This document shows positions 20,936 through 32,033 of a DNA stretch of 46,568 bases, piece by piece. The notes below the pieces were generated by a model, which saw nothing but the letters and a program-made list of their open reading frames with translations, did not search any database and had not been told where the DNA came from. Numbering within the stretch: the stretch's first letter is position 1; each line of letters starts with the position of its first letter. Made by a program: the position numbers and the translations under genes. The DNA is from Hawksworthiomyces lignivorus (taxonomy: Eukaryota > Ascomycota > Sordariomycetes > Ophiostomatales > Ophiostomataceae): NCBI GenBank assembly GCA_002917075.1, contig NTMA01000154.1, positions 1 through 46,568 of the forward strand. The letters run 5' to 3'.

Positions 20936-23032
20936 TCAGTGGCTTCGCCTGATAAACATCCGACTTAGCAATGGTGGGCCTTTTGAGTTCGTACAAGGGT
21001 GGTGGGAAGATGTCCGGGGAGCAGTGATGTTTTCTAGATGATTGTCCACCTTGCATCTGCAACCCTGCGCTTTCGTATCTGCCGCAGTCGTTGTCGCCTT
21101 AGCCGGCAATGAAAGGCTTGTACCCACAGTTGTGGCAATTGAGAACGCTGGCGAAGTACCAGAAATCTTCACCTTCCTACTATAGTCCTTTGCGTCTCCA
21201 ACTACAGTACCTCTTGCTCCGCCCTCACCACTAGAAAGCGTCCTACAGACACCAGCATCACTGGCTGGTAGCTCAGCGCTGCGGGTCCTGCGGCCAAAGA
21301 AGTTGCGAACAAACTTGCGCACAAGATCACCTTCATTCTCAGAATCCTCTTCAAAGATGGAAATATGAGGCATGTCCGGACGTGGCAAAGAAAATAGGTG
21401 TCCATCTGGACGTAATTCTGACTCGCGCTTAGACTTGGTAGTAGAAGGACGCAGCATTTTTGGCCCTCGAGGATTCAAAGTGGTATGATGGGAAAGGGCG
21501 TCAGATTCCATACTACCCAGCGCCTCAGCATGTGGGTTCGCCGTAGCTAGAAACACGGGAGGTGAGCTGGCGCGGAGATTTCCGAGCGACCGGTATGAAC
21601 GAGGGAGTTTTGGTTTGCTCAGATGTTCCTCCGGTTGCGGAGGAAATTGGTGTAAGAATCTCTTATGGCGCTGAATCTCTTCCTTCCAGTCCGCACTAGG
21701 TTTCAATTGCTGATTCTCTTCCCATGGTGGCTTTTTCTCTGGACTCCATTGGATATCATCCACACCTGTTACTAGCATTTCAGAGGCTCTCAATGGATCT
21801 AAACCAGCAGAGGTACTAGTAGAGGTCCCAAGAACGGCTCCTATAGAAGTCGTCGAAGTCGTAGGCGGCGGCGGCGGTGGGTCATTCGGAGCCGGTGGTG
21901 GGCCGCTAATACTAGTAGGAATGGGAGACGACAGTGTCGGCGACGATGTAGGTTTGGCTAGGAAGAAAGGAGATAAGTTCTGGGTAATGGGAAGGGGAGG
22001 AAGGGGCTCTGATGGAGGTGATCCGACGTCACGAAGCTGGGGAAGGGATTTGCTAGCTGTCAATCTCCGAGGGGAGTGTGAAAGCGAAGACGAAGTCCGT
22101 GAGGCCTGGCTTTGGAGAGGCAGTGGGGGTAGCAGGGATAAACGTGGTCTCATGTGTTGTTTATTATGAGATTGTTTCGATAGTGTTTGCAGGCGCTGTT
22201 GTCGTCGTTGATGCAAATTCGACTCTGTAATGCTGTCTGAAACCAACTGCTCTTGTATCCGATTCTGTAGAGCTGTACTACTAGAGCGAATTTCGGCCTG
22301 CTCCTCTTCTTCAGGAACAGAAGATTCGATGGGTGTAATCTGAAAGCGTTTAGGCGTAGAGCGTGAGCTAGTTCTATGCCGAGTGAGCCGAGGAGGCGCA
22401 ATAGTATTTTGTGCCTTTGACGGCGACAGCACCGTTGCTGCTGCCGTGGGGCTAATTTTCGAATGCACTCTCTCAGTTGGTGATTGGAGCAAAAGAGGAT
22501 TATGGGGTGATATAGGTGATAAGGTCTCTGGTGTTGTCGATTCAGACCAGGTAGACGCACTGTCTGAAATCGCTGTCTCGATTGATGAGCCCACTGATGC
22601 GGTTGAGTTTGTGCTACTCTCACTACTGCGTCTTGGCATCATAGATGATACCAATGGAGTCAGTGGCTTGTCCTGGTACACTACCGCCTGGAAGCCAAGA
22701 CTACCATACCGACTATGTCCCGGTGGGTGCCTGTTCGAGGCTTCCACAATAGTATTCTGGTCCCAACTGCGAAGGATTTCATGAGATCGTGAGCGGAAAT
22801 GGGAATTTACACTGTTGTCGATATGCCACATATCGACTGTCTTTTTGCTCTTCGTCTCGCTAACGTAATAGTTCTCTAAAAACTCGGTCGTAACAAAGCC
22901 TTCCTCTGGACATTCTAGATGGTTGCCCATCACTGCTGAGACAGGGAGCCTGGAAGCTTTTCTATCTGCAGAGTTGACTAGCCATGTGCATTTGGGCGGT
23001 TTGGCATTTGCTAGATTGTAGTCGTGCTCCAT
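20936..23032 (-). CDS. Unknown Ser/Pro-rich protein, 698 aa
   Basis: Single open frame from the ATG at 23032 (MEHDYN...) to a TGA at 20936-20938; an upstream TTG in frame is ignored. I recognise no domain. The N-terminal 130 residues are the most ordered-looking part (CTWLVN, GFVTTEFLENYY, GFQAVVYQDKPLTPL). Residues about 130-420 are very rich in Ser, Thr and Pro, with several PxxP elements and a six-proline run near 385-390. A second conserved-looking block follows (about 420-485: DDIQWSPEKKPPWEEN, WKEEIQRHKRFLHQFPP), and a basic segment VRKFVRNFFGRRTRS lies near 570-585. Composition suggests a largely disordered, phosphorylated adaptor or cytoskeletal/polarity factor, but that is a guess. 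Frame length alone makes it a very probable gene. Confidence 0.8.
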   Translation of the reverse strand: MEHDYNLANAKPPKCTWLVNSADRKASRLPVSAVMGNHLECPEEGFVTTEFLENYYVSETKSKKTVDMWHIDNSVNSHFRSRSHEILRSWDQNTIVEASNRHPPGHSRYGSLGFQAVVYQDKPLTPLVSSMMPRRSSESSTNSTASVGSSIETAISDSASTWSESTTPETLSPISPHNPLLLQSPTERVHSKISPTAAATVLSPSKAQNTIAPPRLTRHRTSSRSTPKRFQITPIESSVPEEEEQAEIRSSSTALQNRIQEQLVSDSITESNLHQRRQQRLQTLSKQSHNKQHMRPRLSLLPPLPLQSQASRTSSSLSHSPRRLTASKSLPQLRDVGSPPSEPLPPLPITQNLSPFFLAKPTSSPTLSSPIPTSISGPPPAPNDPPPPPPTTSTTSIGAVLGTSTSTSAGLDPLRASEMLVTGVDDIQWSPEKKPPWEENQQLKPSADWKEEIQRHKRFLHQFPPQPEEHLSKPKLPRSYRSLGNLRASSPPVFLATANPHAEALGSMESDALSHHTTLNPRGPKMLRPSTTKSKRESELRPDGHLFSLPRPDMPHISIFEEDSENEGDLVRKFVRNFFGRRTRSAELPASDAGVCRTLSSGEGGARGTVVGDAKDYSRKVKISGTSPAFSIATTVGTSLSLPAKATTTAADTKAQGCRCKVDNHLENITAPRTSSHHPCTNSKGPPLLSRMFIRRSH

Positions 23033-24144
23033 CTTCAGAAATAGCAGTACAAACAAAAGCAGAGACTGCGTGATGCTGATGGTGCGGACGTGTTGCTAGA
23101 TCTGCTGAGTGTATTCCGGATTTCCTAATTCAGCTTTCGCTCGAATTAAATAATCCCCGACCCTTCTGGGCATATAATGAAATAGGCGCAATGAATCAGC
23201 AGAGAAAGGACTGAGCCTCTGGTATAATATAAATGAAAATGGATGGAGAAGAAAGAAAGCCCAAGTGAATAAACTGAAATGAAAAATATACAACAAAGAT
23301 ATGGAGACTTTATTGATTTTAGAGGCGCTGCCAGTCTTCCATTTTTTATTAAAAAAAATGACAGTAAACAGAAAGCTAGCGTTCTATTATAGATGCCCCA
23401 AAACAGTCTGGTAACTACCTGTCTCGTCTTGTAACATCTAGTACAGAAACTGTGTTGAGTGAGATACCTCGGATAATGTATATGACGAGTCTGCTGTGCA
23501 TGTAAACAAAAGATAGGAATGCCTACCAGTTTTGTAAACCTGTCTCTAGGCATGTAAAAGTGTAAGAATCCAATTGCATTCCGTTGGGTTCACCCTCTCT
23601 CCCCTCTCTCCCCTACCTACCTGCCAAAGAGACATGCGCCCTTCGCAAAAATAGTCCTTGCGTCTCCATCGGCCGAGGAAAGGCATATGTCTTTTACACT
23701 TTATGTGTTCTGTATCGAGGGAGAAATCTTCTCCCTGAAACTCCGAGGGGCTGTCAGTTTGCTGTACCACTTCAGCGGTGAGCAGCAAAGGACTGGGTAG
23801 CGACTACAGTATGTATATACCGAACATTAAATCTTCAAATCTTGCTCATCGATATTTGCTTATAGCATATAGAACCAAATACAAGCTAAATCAGAATGCA
23901 AGGGGTATCTAATTGGCCAATAGTGGGGGGACTGGACTGAGATGTTTTTCTAGGAGTCAAGTAGGTGTGGAACTTTGAAAGCAGAAGATAGAAATATAAT
24001 ATATAAGCCTAGAAATGATGGGAATTATGGACAGCGAGGAGAAAGATCTTCTAGAGGCAAAGAAGAACTGGAATGAAAATACTGACATCCGACTTGGTAG
24101 GCAGTGAAATTAACATACTAGAATAATGGCAACCAAGGATCGTT

Positions 24145-24171
24145 TGTTTACAAACATCCGACTTGTAAACA
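24145..24171. promoter_or_regulatory. Inverted pair of forkhead-type motifs
   Basis: TGTTTACAA at 24145-24153 and TTGTAAACA at 24163-24171 form a perfect 9-bp inverted repeat around a 9-nt spacer. Each arm contains the forkhead consensus GTAAACA. A 12-bp word (ACATCCGACTTG) overlapping the spacer also occurs at 24086-24097. Confidence 0.35.
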
Positions 24172-25312
24172 TTCCAGACAGGCATTTCCATCTTATACGC
24201 CTACTAATAGGTAAAGGTCGAGAGAAATAAGGAAAACCATAGCTGGGTCGTAGCACAGAGTAGAGACTGGCTCATAGCCTTAAAAGCTTTTTTTATTTCC
24301 TCTTTTGTGTCTCAATTTTTTTTAATGTCTGTTCCGAGGACACTTTTGTAGGATATTTCTTATCTGCCACCAAGATTATTCTGTACGCATGCCTCATCCT
24401 GGAGGTCAATTAAATAATTTTGCAGCTCTAGGAATAAGAAAGATTATCACAAAATGTGTATCATTGTAGTAGGACAAGCTAAGAAGCCCCTTTTAGACCG
24501 GCCGAAGCAAGGGACAGGAAATACGGACACGGCGGGGAACAAGAGTTTAAGGGATGGTACGGAAGGAAAGTAACGGTTGATGGGTGGTAAGAAAGGGGGG
24601 CAAGATAGGAGAGCCGCTTGTCCGGAGTATAAATCCGAGACCAGAGGTCCGAATACTAGGTAGAAGAGAAACAAAGCTATTAATGTCCTAGCGGACCTGT
24701 GATACTTGCCTCCTTGCAACTATTGGCTCATCCAATCATCTCCCTTCGTTTTTACTTTGGATTTCTGTGGTTTCCAGATTTCGACTGGCTGAGACATGCA
24801 GAATTGTGTCTTGCAATTTTGCCCAAACCAAGAAGCACCCGTTAATCTTGTGAGGTCATTGTCGCCTTTATGTCATCTTTGATGTAGTCTGTTTCTATCT
24901 CGACGCTCTGCAAGGTCATCTAACCTTCAATATAAGATACAATTGCTTTTCTTCGCTGTGCGCATGCCGACCTGGTGTACGAAGAAATCATGAATATCAT
25001 ATGTATCACGTATCTAGAGTGTTGGCAAAGCTGGGAGGGCTGAGCAGCAGAGAAACGCCAACGGCATTCAAGGCGTAGAGCACGGTTTTCTTCTTTGCTG
25101 TCTCTGCTACTCTTCCTCATTGCCGCAATACTGTTTACATTCTGTACCACGAAGTCGCCAGACTCCGCCACGCCCTCCCCCTTGCATATGTCGGCGTCGA
25201 CGAAAGGAAAAAGGAGGACCAGATATCCCAACCAAGAGCTAATGGCAAGACAAACTGGAAATAGAAGAAACTTCGCCGATGGTTATAATGTCGTCAAATA
25301 ATTTGTCCTCGC

Positions 25313-25313
<1 letters not shown>

Positions 25314-25354
<41 letters not shown>
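25314..25354. repeat. Poly(A) homopolymer, 41 bases
   Basis: Forty-one uninterrupted A residues, followed 27 bases later by a short poly(C). It could be a retroposed poly(A) tail, but no coding sequence or target-site duplication was recognised next to it. Confidence 0.85.
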
Positions 25355-25358
<4 letters not shown>

Positions 25359-27064
25359 CGGAATGAAAGACGTATTCTAACCCCCCCCAAAAGCCTATCC
25401 GTAACTTAAACTTAGTGAGATGTAGGTTAAAGTATAATTCTGAAAGTCTATATATTTAAGATAGTCCTTTTCAGCATGAACCCGATATGTCCAAGGACCT
25501 AATATCCCAGGAATGTAAGTTGAAGTATGTACAGCATCTGATGATACAGATTCGCTTGGCTTCAGGATTTTTATTGCTTTGGTAATCTTGCCAAAAAATA
25601 CAAATATCGTCCATATCTCATCCACTTATAACCCCACAGAGGTATTATGCACAGCTCTGTGAATGTATTGAGATACAAATATACCTCTACGAGCAGCTAT
25701 AACAACTACCATTGATTGTGCCTAATCATTGATTCACATGAAATTCTACTACGTTCTTACAATATTGTACTATTCTTCAGCTTAGCTCTGCTACTTTTTT
25801 TTCTTTGGTAAAAGCAAAGCTGTTAGCTTCTAAAAATGAAAAAAACTTATTCTAAATGAGTCCGCTGTAGATGGGCTTCGAAGCTATGTGCTAGTTACAA
25901 TCACATAAATAATCGGCAGACTAATCCCAAGACTGTCAAGAGCGTGTGCAAATACGATACGGGGGGAGATACATGTCAACAAAGGTCTACAATTCACAGC
26001 TTCTTATTTCGTGTTGCGACAGCTTAATATTAGAAGTATCCTAGCTAGAATCGGTATCGAGTGTGAGCCAGAAAAGGCATAGGCTTGTGTAGTCGCATTC
26101 ATAGCAATGTTTATTGGAAAATGAAAATGAAAGAAGAGCAAAATGATCGAGCGCCGCAAATAGTGTTAATCTTATGATTTGTTAGCACCCAGCTTTAAAC
26201 CTGCCAGCATCAGACTGCCATTCCAGGTCCAATGGCTTGTCTCACAGAAGAAAGAGTCAATAGCAATATGAATTTCATATACTATGGGACAACTGCGAAG
26301 TAATCGAGCTAGATCTACAACAGATATCCTGGCTATCAGTGCATGTTTTGAACTCGCGTACTTTTTTCTGTGGAGCTCTGCCTCAGGCCCTATATCCTAT
26401 TATCTTTCACTTCTGTTTTAGAAACGAATGCGCCCTCTGTGGCCGAATCTGAGACGGCGAAGATACACAACAAGGAAAAAAAGGACCAACGATATCCCTA
26501 TATGCTTAGTACTTTTTGGAGGGAACCGCTTCATATTTTCTGCTTTCTATTTCTCAAAGCTAACCTCCTACCATGTGGTGGCCATTTAGCTTTTGTAAGT
26601 GTGGAACTGGAACTGTAGATCTTTGGGTCAATCCAAAAATGCCAATTCTCCTGACAGCTTGCTTTATCCTACCTTCAACAGCTCGGCCGCCCAGCCCCCC
26701 ACGGTGTTTACCATTGCTATTTCTACATGCTCGATTGTAGCAGAACAAATTATGCCTTGCGTGCAGCCCAGGCAGCTCACTTTCAAAGCGGATAAAACTT
26801 GCCATGTCTCACATGTCGACACTTGGGATAGAGCAGATTAAACAGAATCAGTGGAGAAGCGACAGTTAATATATATAGGTAATGAGTTAAGAAAGCTACC
26901 GAAAGAGCTTTACTTACGGCTTCTGTCCTTTCATATTTAAAATCACAAAGCAGCATGCATAAATAGAAGACGTAAATAGGAAACAATTTTATAAGGTTCA
27001 CTACCTTACACATAAAAGGAAGCTAGAAGGTGACAAATTAGGAACTGGGAAAACGCTCAAGTTT

Positions 27065-27095
27065 GTTGCAAGTTCTGTTGCAAGTTCTGTTGCAG
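27065..27095. repeat. Short tandem repeat, 12-bp unit
   Basis: The unit GTTGCAAGTTCT is repeated about 2.6 times head-to-tail. It is a minor minisatellite in the gene-free region. Confidence 0.7.
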
Positions 27096-28799
27096 TGGAA
27101 TTGGACCAATGCATCGCTTCTATACACACTCTGCTTTTCGCTCGTCTCTTTCTCCTTTTCATCTGTTCTTTGAAAAAGTTAAGATATTCGAAAACCCTAA
27201 ATCAAATAACAATAATGCCACTCTATTTTGTTATAATCCCGCTTGTTAATAAGGCCATGAAGTAGCTAGCATCTATTTGCACCTTGATTATTATGCGTGG
27301 ATAGAAATATGAATTGATAACTGGAATAAACTGAAGGTGTACATGAGTACCATCAAATTTAGAGGACTACGAATAAATTGAAAAAATAAATTCAAGAGAA
27401 GAGCAGAAGGGAAGGTATTAGAGACAGTACAACGGGAACAGCCGAACTCAGACTACAGCCAATCGGCTGTGTATATGATAGTAATGAGGATGCCAAGAAC
27501 AAAACTCCTGACCACGCACGGTGAGTACTACGCTACCAAACACCACCATCAAGTGCGCTGATGCTCGGCAATGCATCAATGCTTCAGCGAAGGCATGCCG
27601 TAGTGATTCAGAAGAAAGCTTCACCTATAATGCTTGGCTCCCCGTGACTAACGCTTGCTGTCTGAACCTTTGATCATCTTTACGGGTTGCAGCAGTGCTC
27701 AGAGGCACCACGAAGGCATGAACTAACCGAAGTTGTACATGGTGTTATGAGGTTTTTTGTTCGATACCGCGGATGCAAGTTGGTGGAGCGAGAAGGAGGA
27801 GAACGAAGAAATAGCCGCAAGAGACCTCACTAACAAGGAAGAAAGACTCGTATGAGGATATTCGTTTGTGTGTTTCCCTCGTTCGCTAGCTGGCACACGA
27901 CGAAAGCCATGGCATTTTTTTTCCTTTCTTTTTTTCGGTCTGATACTGCTCTTGTCATCGTATTCTGCAACTAGCCAAAGGATCACAGAAACCCACAAAA
28001 AGCCATGTATCTCCAGAGCCAAAAGAGACGCCTACTCGAACTTGCCTTGGCAGACAGACGGCTTACAGGACGCCATGCACAATATCACTAGCAGTGTTAT
28101 GTATAAGCACACGCCTATGCACATGGCACCTCAACAAGCAACGACGCAGCTATGGCCATTTCAGTCACTGTGTAAACGATGATCATGGGCCATCAGTTCA
28201 AGATAAATATACAATGGCTTGCCGTTGGGCGGAAAGTCGGGCCCTATATATGTACCAATGCTGTCTTCGAGATAGTAGTTATAAACAAAGTCGTATGCTT
28301 AGGCCTGCCCTTGCGATAATTTTAACCATCGAGTGACGTAGAAACAGGGCCACTAAATAAGCCCTAGTAATTAGGCTGCACAAACAGCCCAAGTAAACAT
28401 TTACTGACAACCCCAAGCAGAAATCATGAAATGAGAAAGAAAATCGCCGAAAGGAGGAGATGGAGGTACTACATTGGAGTTCGGTGCAAAATACGAAGCA
28501 AGATGGTGACGGTCAGTTCTCAAGATCAAGAAGTATTAGATTTGCCGTAGTTCTGCAGAATTATGCAGCAGCTCAAGCTCCGTGTCCTTCTATGTCGCTA
28601 AACTATGCAGGTCAAGTTTTCTTTCTTTTCTTTTCTCTAAGCCTGCTTCTATCAACTATTAAGCAAAACATTAGCAGAGTCGTTTCGCCATTTATTTCAG
28701 CGCCTGTTGGCTGTCGGATTTCCCTAGTCCTACAGTCACTCGACAAAATAACGACTATTGCTTCTAACATATGAGAAAACAGGAGGTTTTTGGCCGTGT

Positions 28800-29225
28800 A
28801 CCTACAAAACAACAAATAGAATAAATATTTCAAAAAAATCATTCTTTATTGTATACATCATTGCAATTAAGAAAACATAAATTTTATTTACTTGTTCTAG
28901 AAATTAAGTGAGTAATTGTTGCTTAAAGTTTTAGTTTTTTTCTTTTTTTCTTTCAGTGTTTGTTACAGCGCTTCTTATACTGGTTAAATAAATAATAATT
29001 GTTAAGAAATCGACCTTTTGATTTCAACCTGCTTTAAAAATTTATACAATGATTTAAATTATATACATAATAAGGAAAAGTTATAGATCTCTGAGCAAAT
29101 TTTATAGGTAATGATTTTATTTAAATACTATAGTATAAAGTTTTGAAGTTATAGACAGTTGAAAAGTGATGATTTAGTGGATTTTTGTATGTATTTTTCA
29201 AATTGTGTCGTTATTTTTGTCGACC
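28800..29225. other. AT-rich island
   Basis: About 425 bp with visibly lower G+C than the flanks (roughly a quarter G+C by eye) and many TTTA/TAAA words. Edges are fairly sharp. A decayed mobile element, an inserted organellar fragment or an origin-like sequence would all look like this; none is demonstrated. Confidence 0.4.
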
Positions 29226-30321
29226 CACTGTACCATGGATTAGCTTGTCAGAAGGGGCAGGTAATAATTGAAATCCAAGAAAAGGCATTTGAGAATGTAC
29301 GAAAGTACGCTGTCAATTTTGGGTGCCGTTCGTATCCAGCTTGGCGGGGAGGAAGCTGACACATCGGTCCACCCTTGGCTTACGGAGCTTGAGTGTAATG
29401 TACTCGTCGTAGTATAACGGAGAAAGACAAGGAAAAATAGCAACAGACGAAGAAAGAGAAGAGTAAGCGTAGAAGGAAAGGCGCATAATAATGTTAAAAA
29501 AGGAACAAAAAAAGAATTTGGAAAGAGCGAGAGTAGGCATGAGATGATCAAATGAGGGAAAGCGCAAACTGGGGGAGGATATCTCAACGCACGAAAAGTA
29601 GAGGAGAAAGCAACAAGGCTTTTTTGATGCAGTGAAAGGAACCTCCTGGTACCTCATAACTGCGCAAGAACGAAATGCGACTACGGGGTTAAAAACGACT
29701 GGAAAGGTTCGCTTCTACCCTAGCATGGGGCTTGGTTCTCCCCATCCACTTCCCCCGTCTATCTTCAGCTGGACGGTTCTTCGCATTTCGAAAAGTCCAT
29801 TCAGTTGCATATTTGCTTTTCATTCTTCTGCCCTCTATTTGTTGCCCCGGCGCCTATGCCATACCTCCTCTGCGACATTGCATGCAGCCAAGTATCGTAC
29901 TTTTGCTGAGACCAGCGCGCCCCCATGTGAATGTGTTGAACGCTTACACCTCTCTAAAGCCCACCGCTCTCCGCCTTGTGAGGCGGTCCTTCGCCACCCC
30001 TGCATAAGTACAAGTATAGGCCTCCCCAAACCCGCTGACCAGTATTTTTCCAGCAACCAGAGGGAAATTATGTATGTAGGTTTCGTTTCTTTCCTTTCTC
30101 GTTATCTCCCCCGCCTCTTTCTTCCCATTTTCCCTTTCTACTTACTTCCATCTCCTCCTACCTGTGGCTTCACTCTCACTGCCGCACTCGTCTTCGTAAA
30201 ACACTTGTCTCCACTGCGCAATCCGCCGTGCTTCATATTTTCATCAACTGTCGCCGTCTGGCCTTGTCCGTCGTCGCCACTACTCGTCGCTGTTGTTTGT
30301 ATCATTGCCTGTGCTGTCGCC

Positions 30322-31994
30322 ATGGACTACACGCACTCTTTTTTTGCCGGTGGCCAGCCCTTCCAGCAGCAGTTCATCGGCATTCCCCCGCTGACTCCGT
30401 CGAACTCCAATTCCGCGGCTTCCGATGACTACAACACGACCTCACCATCGGTAAGTGCATTTTTATACTTTCACCTTGAAACGGCATTCTTCCAACTTAT
30501 GCCCTTGTCTCGTTGTGAATGTCGTCTTTCTATGGAGGACACCTGAAATTGGGGGTCATAGATGTGGACGAGCGAAGAAGGGGGCTGCACCTTATATACT
30601 GCCATTTGTATCCACTCTGCGCTATCGAGTTTTGCTTTGCAATCTCTTTGCAATCATCCCACCGACCCTCTGCAAATCATTCTGCACCTATGGCCGAGTG
30701 GACCACAAATGACAAAACTATTGCGTTTTCTGCGATAGAATGCACAAGAGCAAGATTACTTGAAAGACCGCTTTCTCTATGGGCTTATCTTGTTTGACTT
30801 GTTCTGCCGTTCTATTAATTGCATTTTGGCTTTCCAAGTTGTCACACCTCCATTGCCTAGTACCTTAAAGCCTTCTATAACATCAACTTACACTCTATGT
30901 TTCTCACCATTGCATAGGAAGGCTTTCATGAATTTGCCAATGATCACTTTCCGACTTTTGAAAACTATGCCGTCCAATTTACCGCTCAGCAGCCCGCTTT
31001 TCCCGGGCCGCCAACTCCACCGGGCCAGCCACTGCCACATCCCGTTACCAATGCGTCCCATTCACAACCTCCACAGCATCAACAGCAACCATCTGCTTCG
31101 ATGACGGCCAGCTCGGCGATGGCACTAGATCCACCATCGCAGCAATCGCCTGATATCTTGCCTTTGGCGAAAGCGGAACCTGGCCTGGATGACCTCGCGT
31201 CGCAGCAACAGGATCAGAATCGGAGAGGAGGTTCAAACTCTGAAGATGATGAATTAACCCCTGCACAGTCTCGGCGCAAGGCTCAAAACCGCGCCGCGTA
31301 CGTCTAAATTCCCTGTTCTCGATCCGCATTGTGACATCTTTTTCTCGCAGATGCGGCTCGCTTTCAATTTGCCCGCCACCTGTTATGACTTCTCTCGCTC
31401 ATTCTTCTACTGGCGAAGTATTGTGCTGACTCTATGATTGTACTTACTCACAGACAACGTGCCTTCCGGGAACGGAAAGAGCGACACGTTAAGGATCTCG
31501 AGGCCAAACTTGCTTCCCTCGAAGCAGCGCAGCAACAGACGACAACGGAAAATGAGCGACTGAAGCGGGACTTACAAAAGGTGAGTACCGAAAATGAAAT
31601 TCTCCGAGCAACATCGTCGCTGCAAGCCGCAGCAGCCTCCGGTACGCCTCCGGGAAGCGATGGAACTGGAGGAGGCGCTCCTATGACAACTGGACCCTTG
31701 ACATACAATCCTACCGACTTCTACACGGATCTTCTTGCCAACCACGATAACAAGACGCCGAGCCACCGCATCGCCACATCAGATTCGGGTGAGCGTTTAT
31801 TGGCTGCCGGTGCCACTTGGGATTTAATTATTGGCCACGAGCTTTTTAGGCGTGGGCTGGTCGATGTAGCCGATATAAGCAACCGTCTCAAAAGTCAAGC
31901 CAAGTGTGATGGCCAGGGCCCGGTCTTTGAGGAACGTGCTATCATTGCCGCTATTGAGCAGAGTGTGGGCAGTGGTAGTGATTCGCTTCTTTGA
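30322..31994 (+). CDS. Yap/Pap1-type bZIP transcription factor (Fcr3-like), three exons
   Basis: Inferred exons 30322-30450, 30918-31297 and 31454-31994; joined 1050 nt, 349 aa, all GT-AG. The N-terminus MDYTHSFFAGG, a short PPLTPSNSNSAASDDYN segment, Pro/Gln-rich middle and SNSEDDELTPAQSRRKAQNRAA lead into the basic region QNRAAQRAFRERKERH (about residues 166-181), the fungal Yap/Pap1 variant, followed by a leucine zipper to about 225. Intron 2 splits the basic region. A conserved C-terminal block (ATWDLIIGHELFRRGLVDV, CDGQGPVFEERAII) ends the protein. It has a single Cys there and lacks the two Cys-rich redox domains of Yap1. Expected to be a nuclear DNA-binding regulator; targets unknown. 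Intron 1 is long (467 nt). The ATG context is GCCATGG. Confidence 0.92.
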
Positions 31995-32033
31995 ACAATG
32001 GGTGTTCAAAAGTTCGAAAAAAAAAAAAAAAAA
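31990..32033 (+). promoter_or_regulatory. Hairpin over the bZIP stop codon followed by A17
   Basis: TTTGAACA (31990-31997) pairs perfectly with TGTTCAAA (32003-32010) around a 5-nt loop; the TGA stop (31992-31994) is inside the stem. An uninterrupted A run follows at 32017-32033. It is a strong local structure on the mRNA at the coding/3' UTR boundary; function unknown. Confidence 0.35.

Larger units (their letters stand above)
23033..30321. other. 7.3-kb gene-free divergent intergenic region
   Basis: The gap lies between the divergent starts of the unknown Ser/Pro-rich gene and the bZIP factor. Short frames on both strands lack motifs and coding-like composition. It holds six GTAAACA-type words (23364, 23502, 24145 reverse, 24165, 25132 reverse, 28393), a 41-base poly(A) at 25314-25354, a 12-bp tandem repeat at about 27065-27095, and an AT-rich island at about 28800-29225. 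The last 700 bp before 30322 are pyrimidine-rich with several upstream ATGs, as expected for a long bZIP leader. A non-coding transcript could be present but cannot be recognised. Confidence 0.5.

Noticed and set aside
25314..25354. Poly(A) as the tail of a retroposed gene
   Set aside because: No coding sequence precedes it on either strand and no target-site duplication was found by eye.
27190..27203. AACCCTAAAT-like word, considered as telomerase RNA template or telomere repeat
   Set aside because: Only one imperfect copy, no tandem repeat and no template-length match.
29632..30546. Long 304-codon plus-strand frame upstream of and overlapping bZIP exon 1
   Set aside because: It begins with GTG, is driven by pyrimidine-rich composition, and overlaps the clearly coding bZIP exon in another phase.
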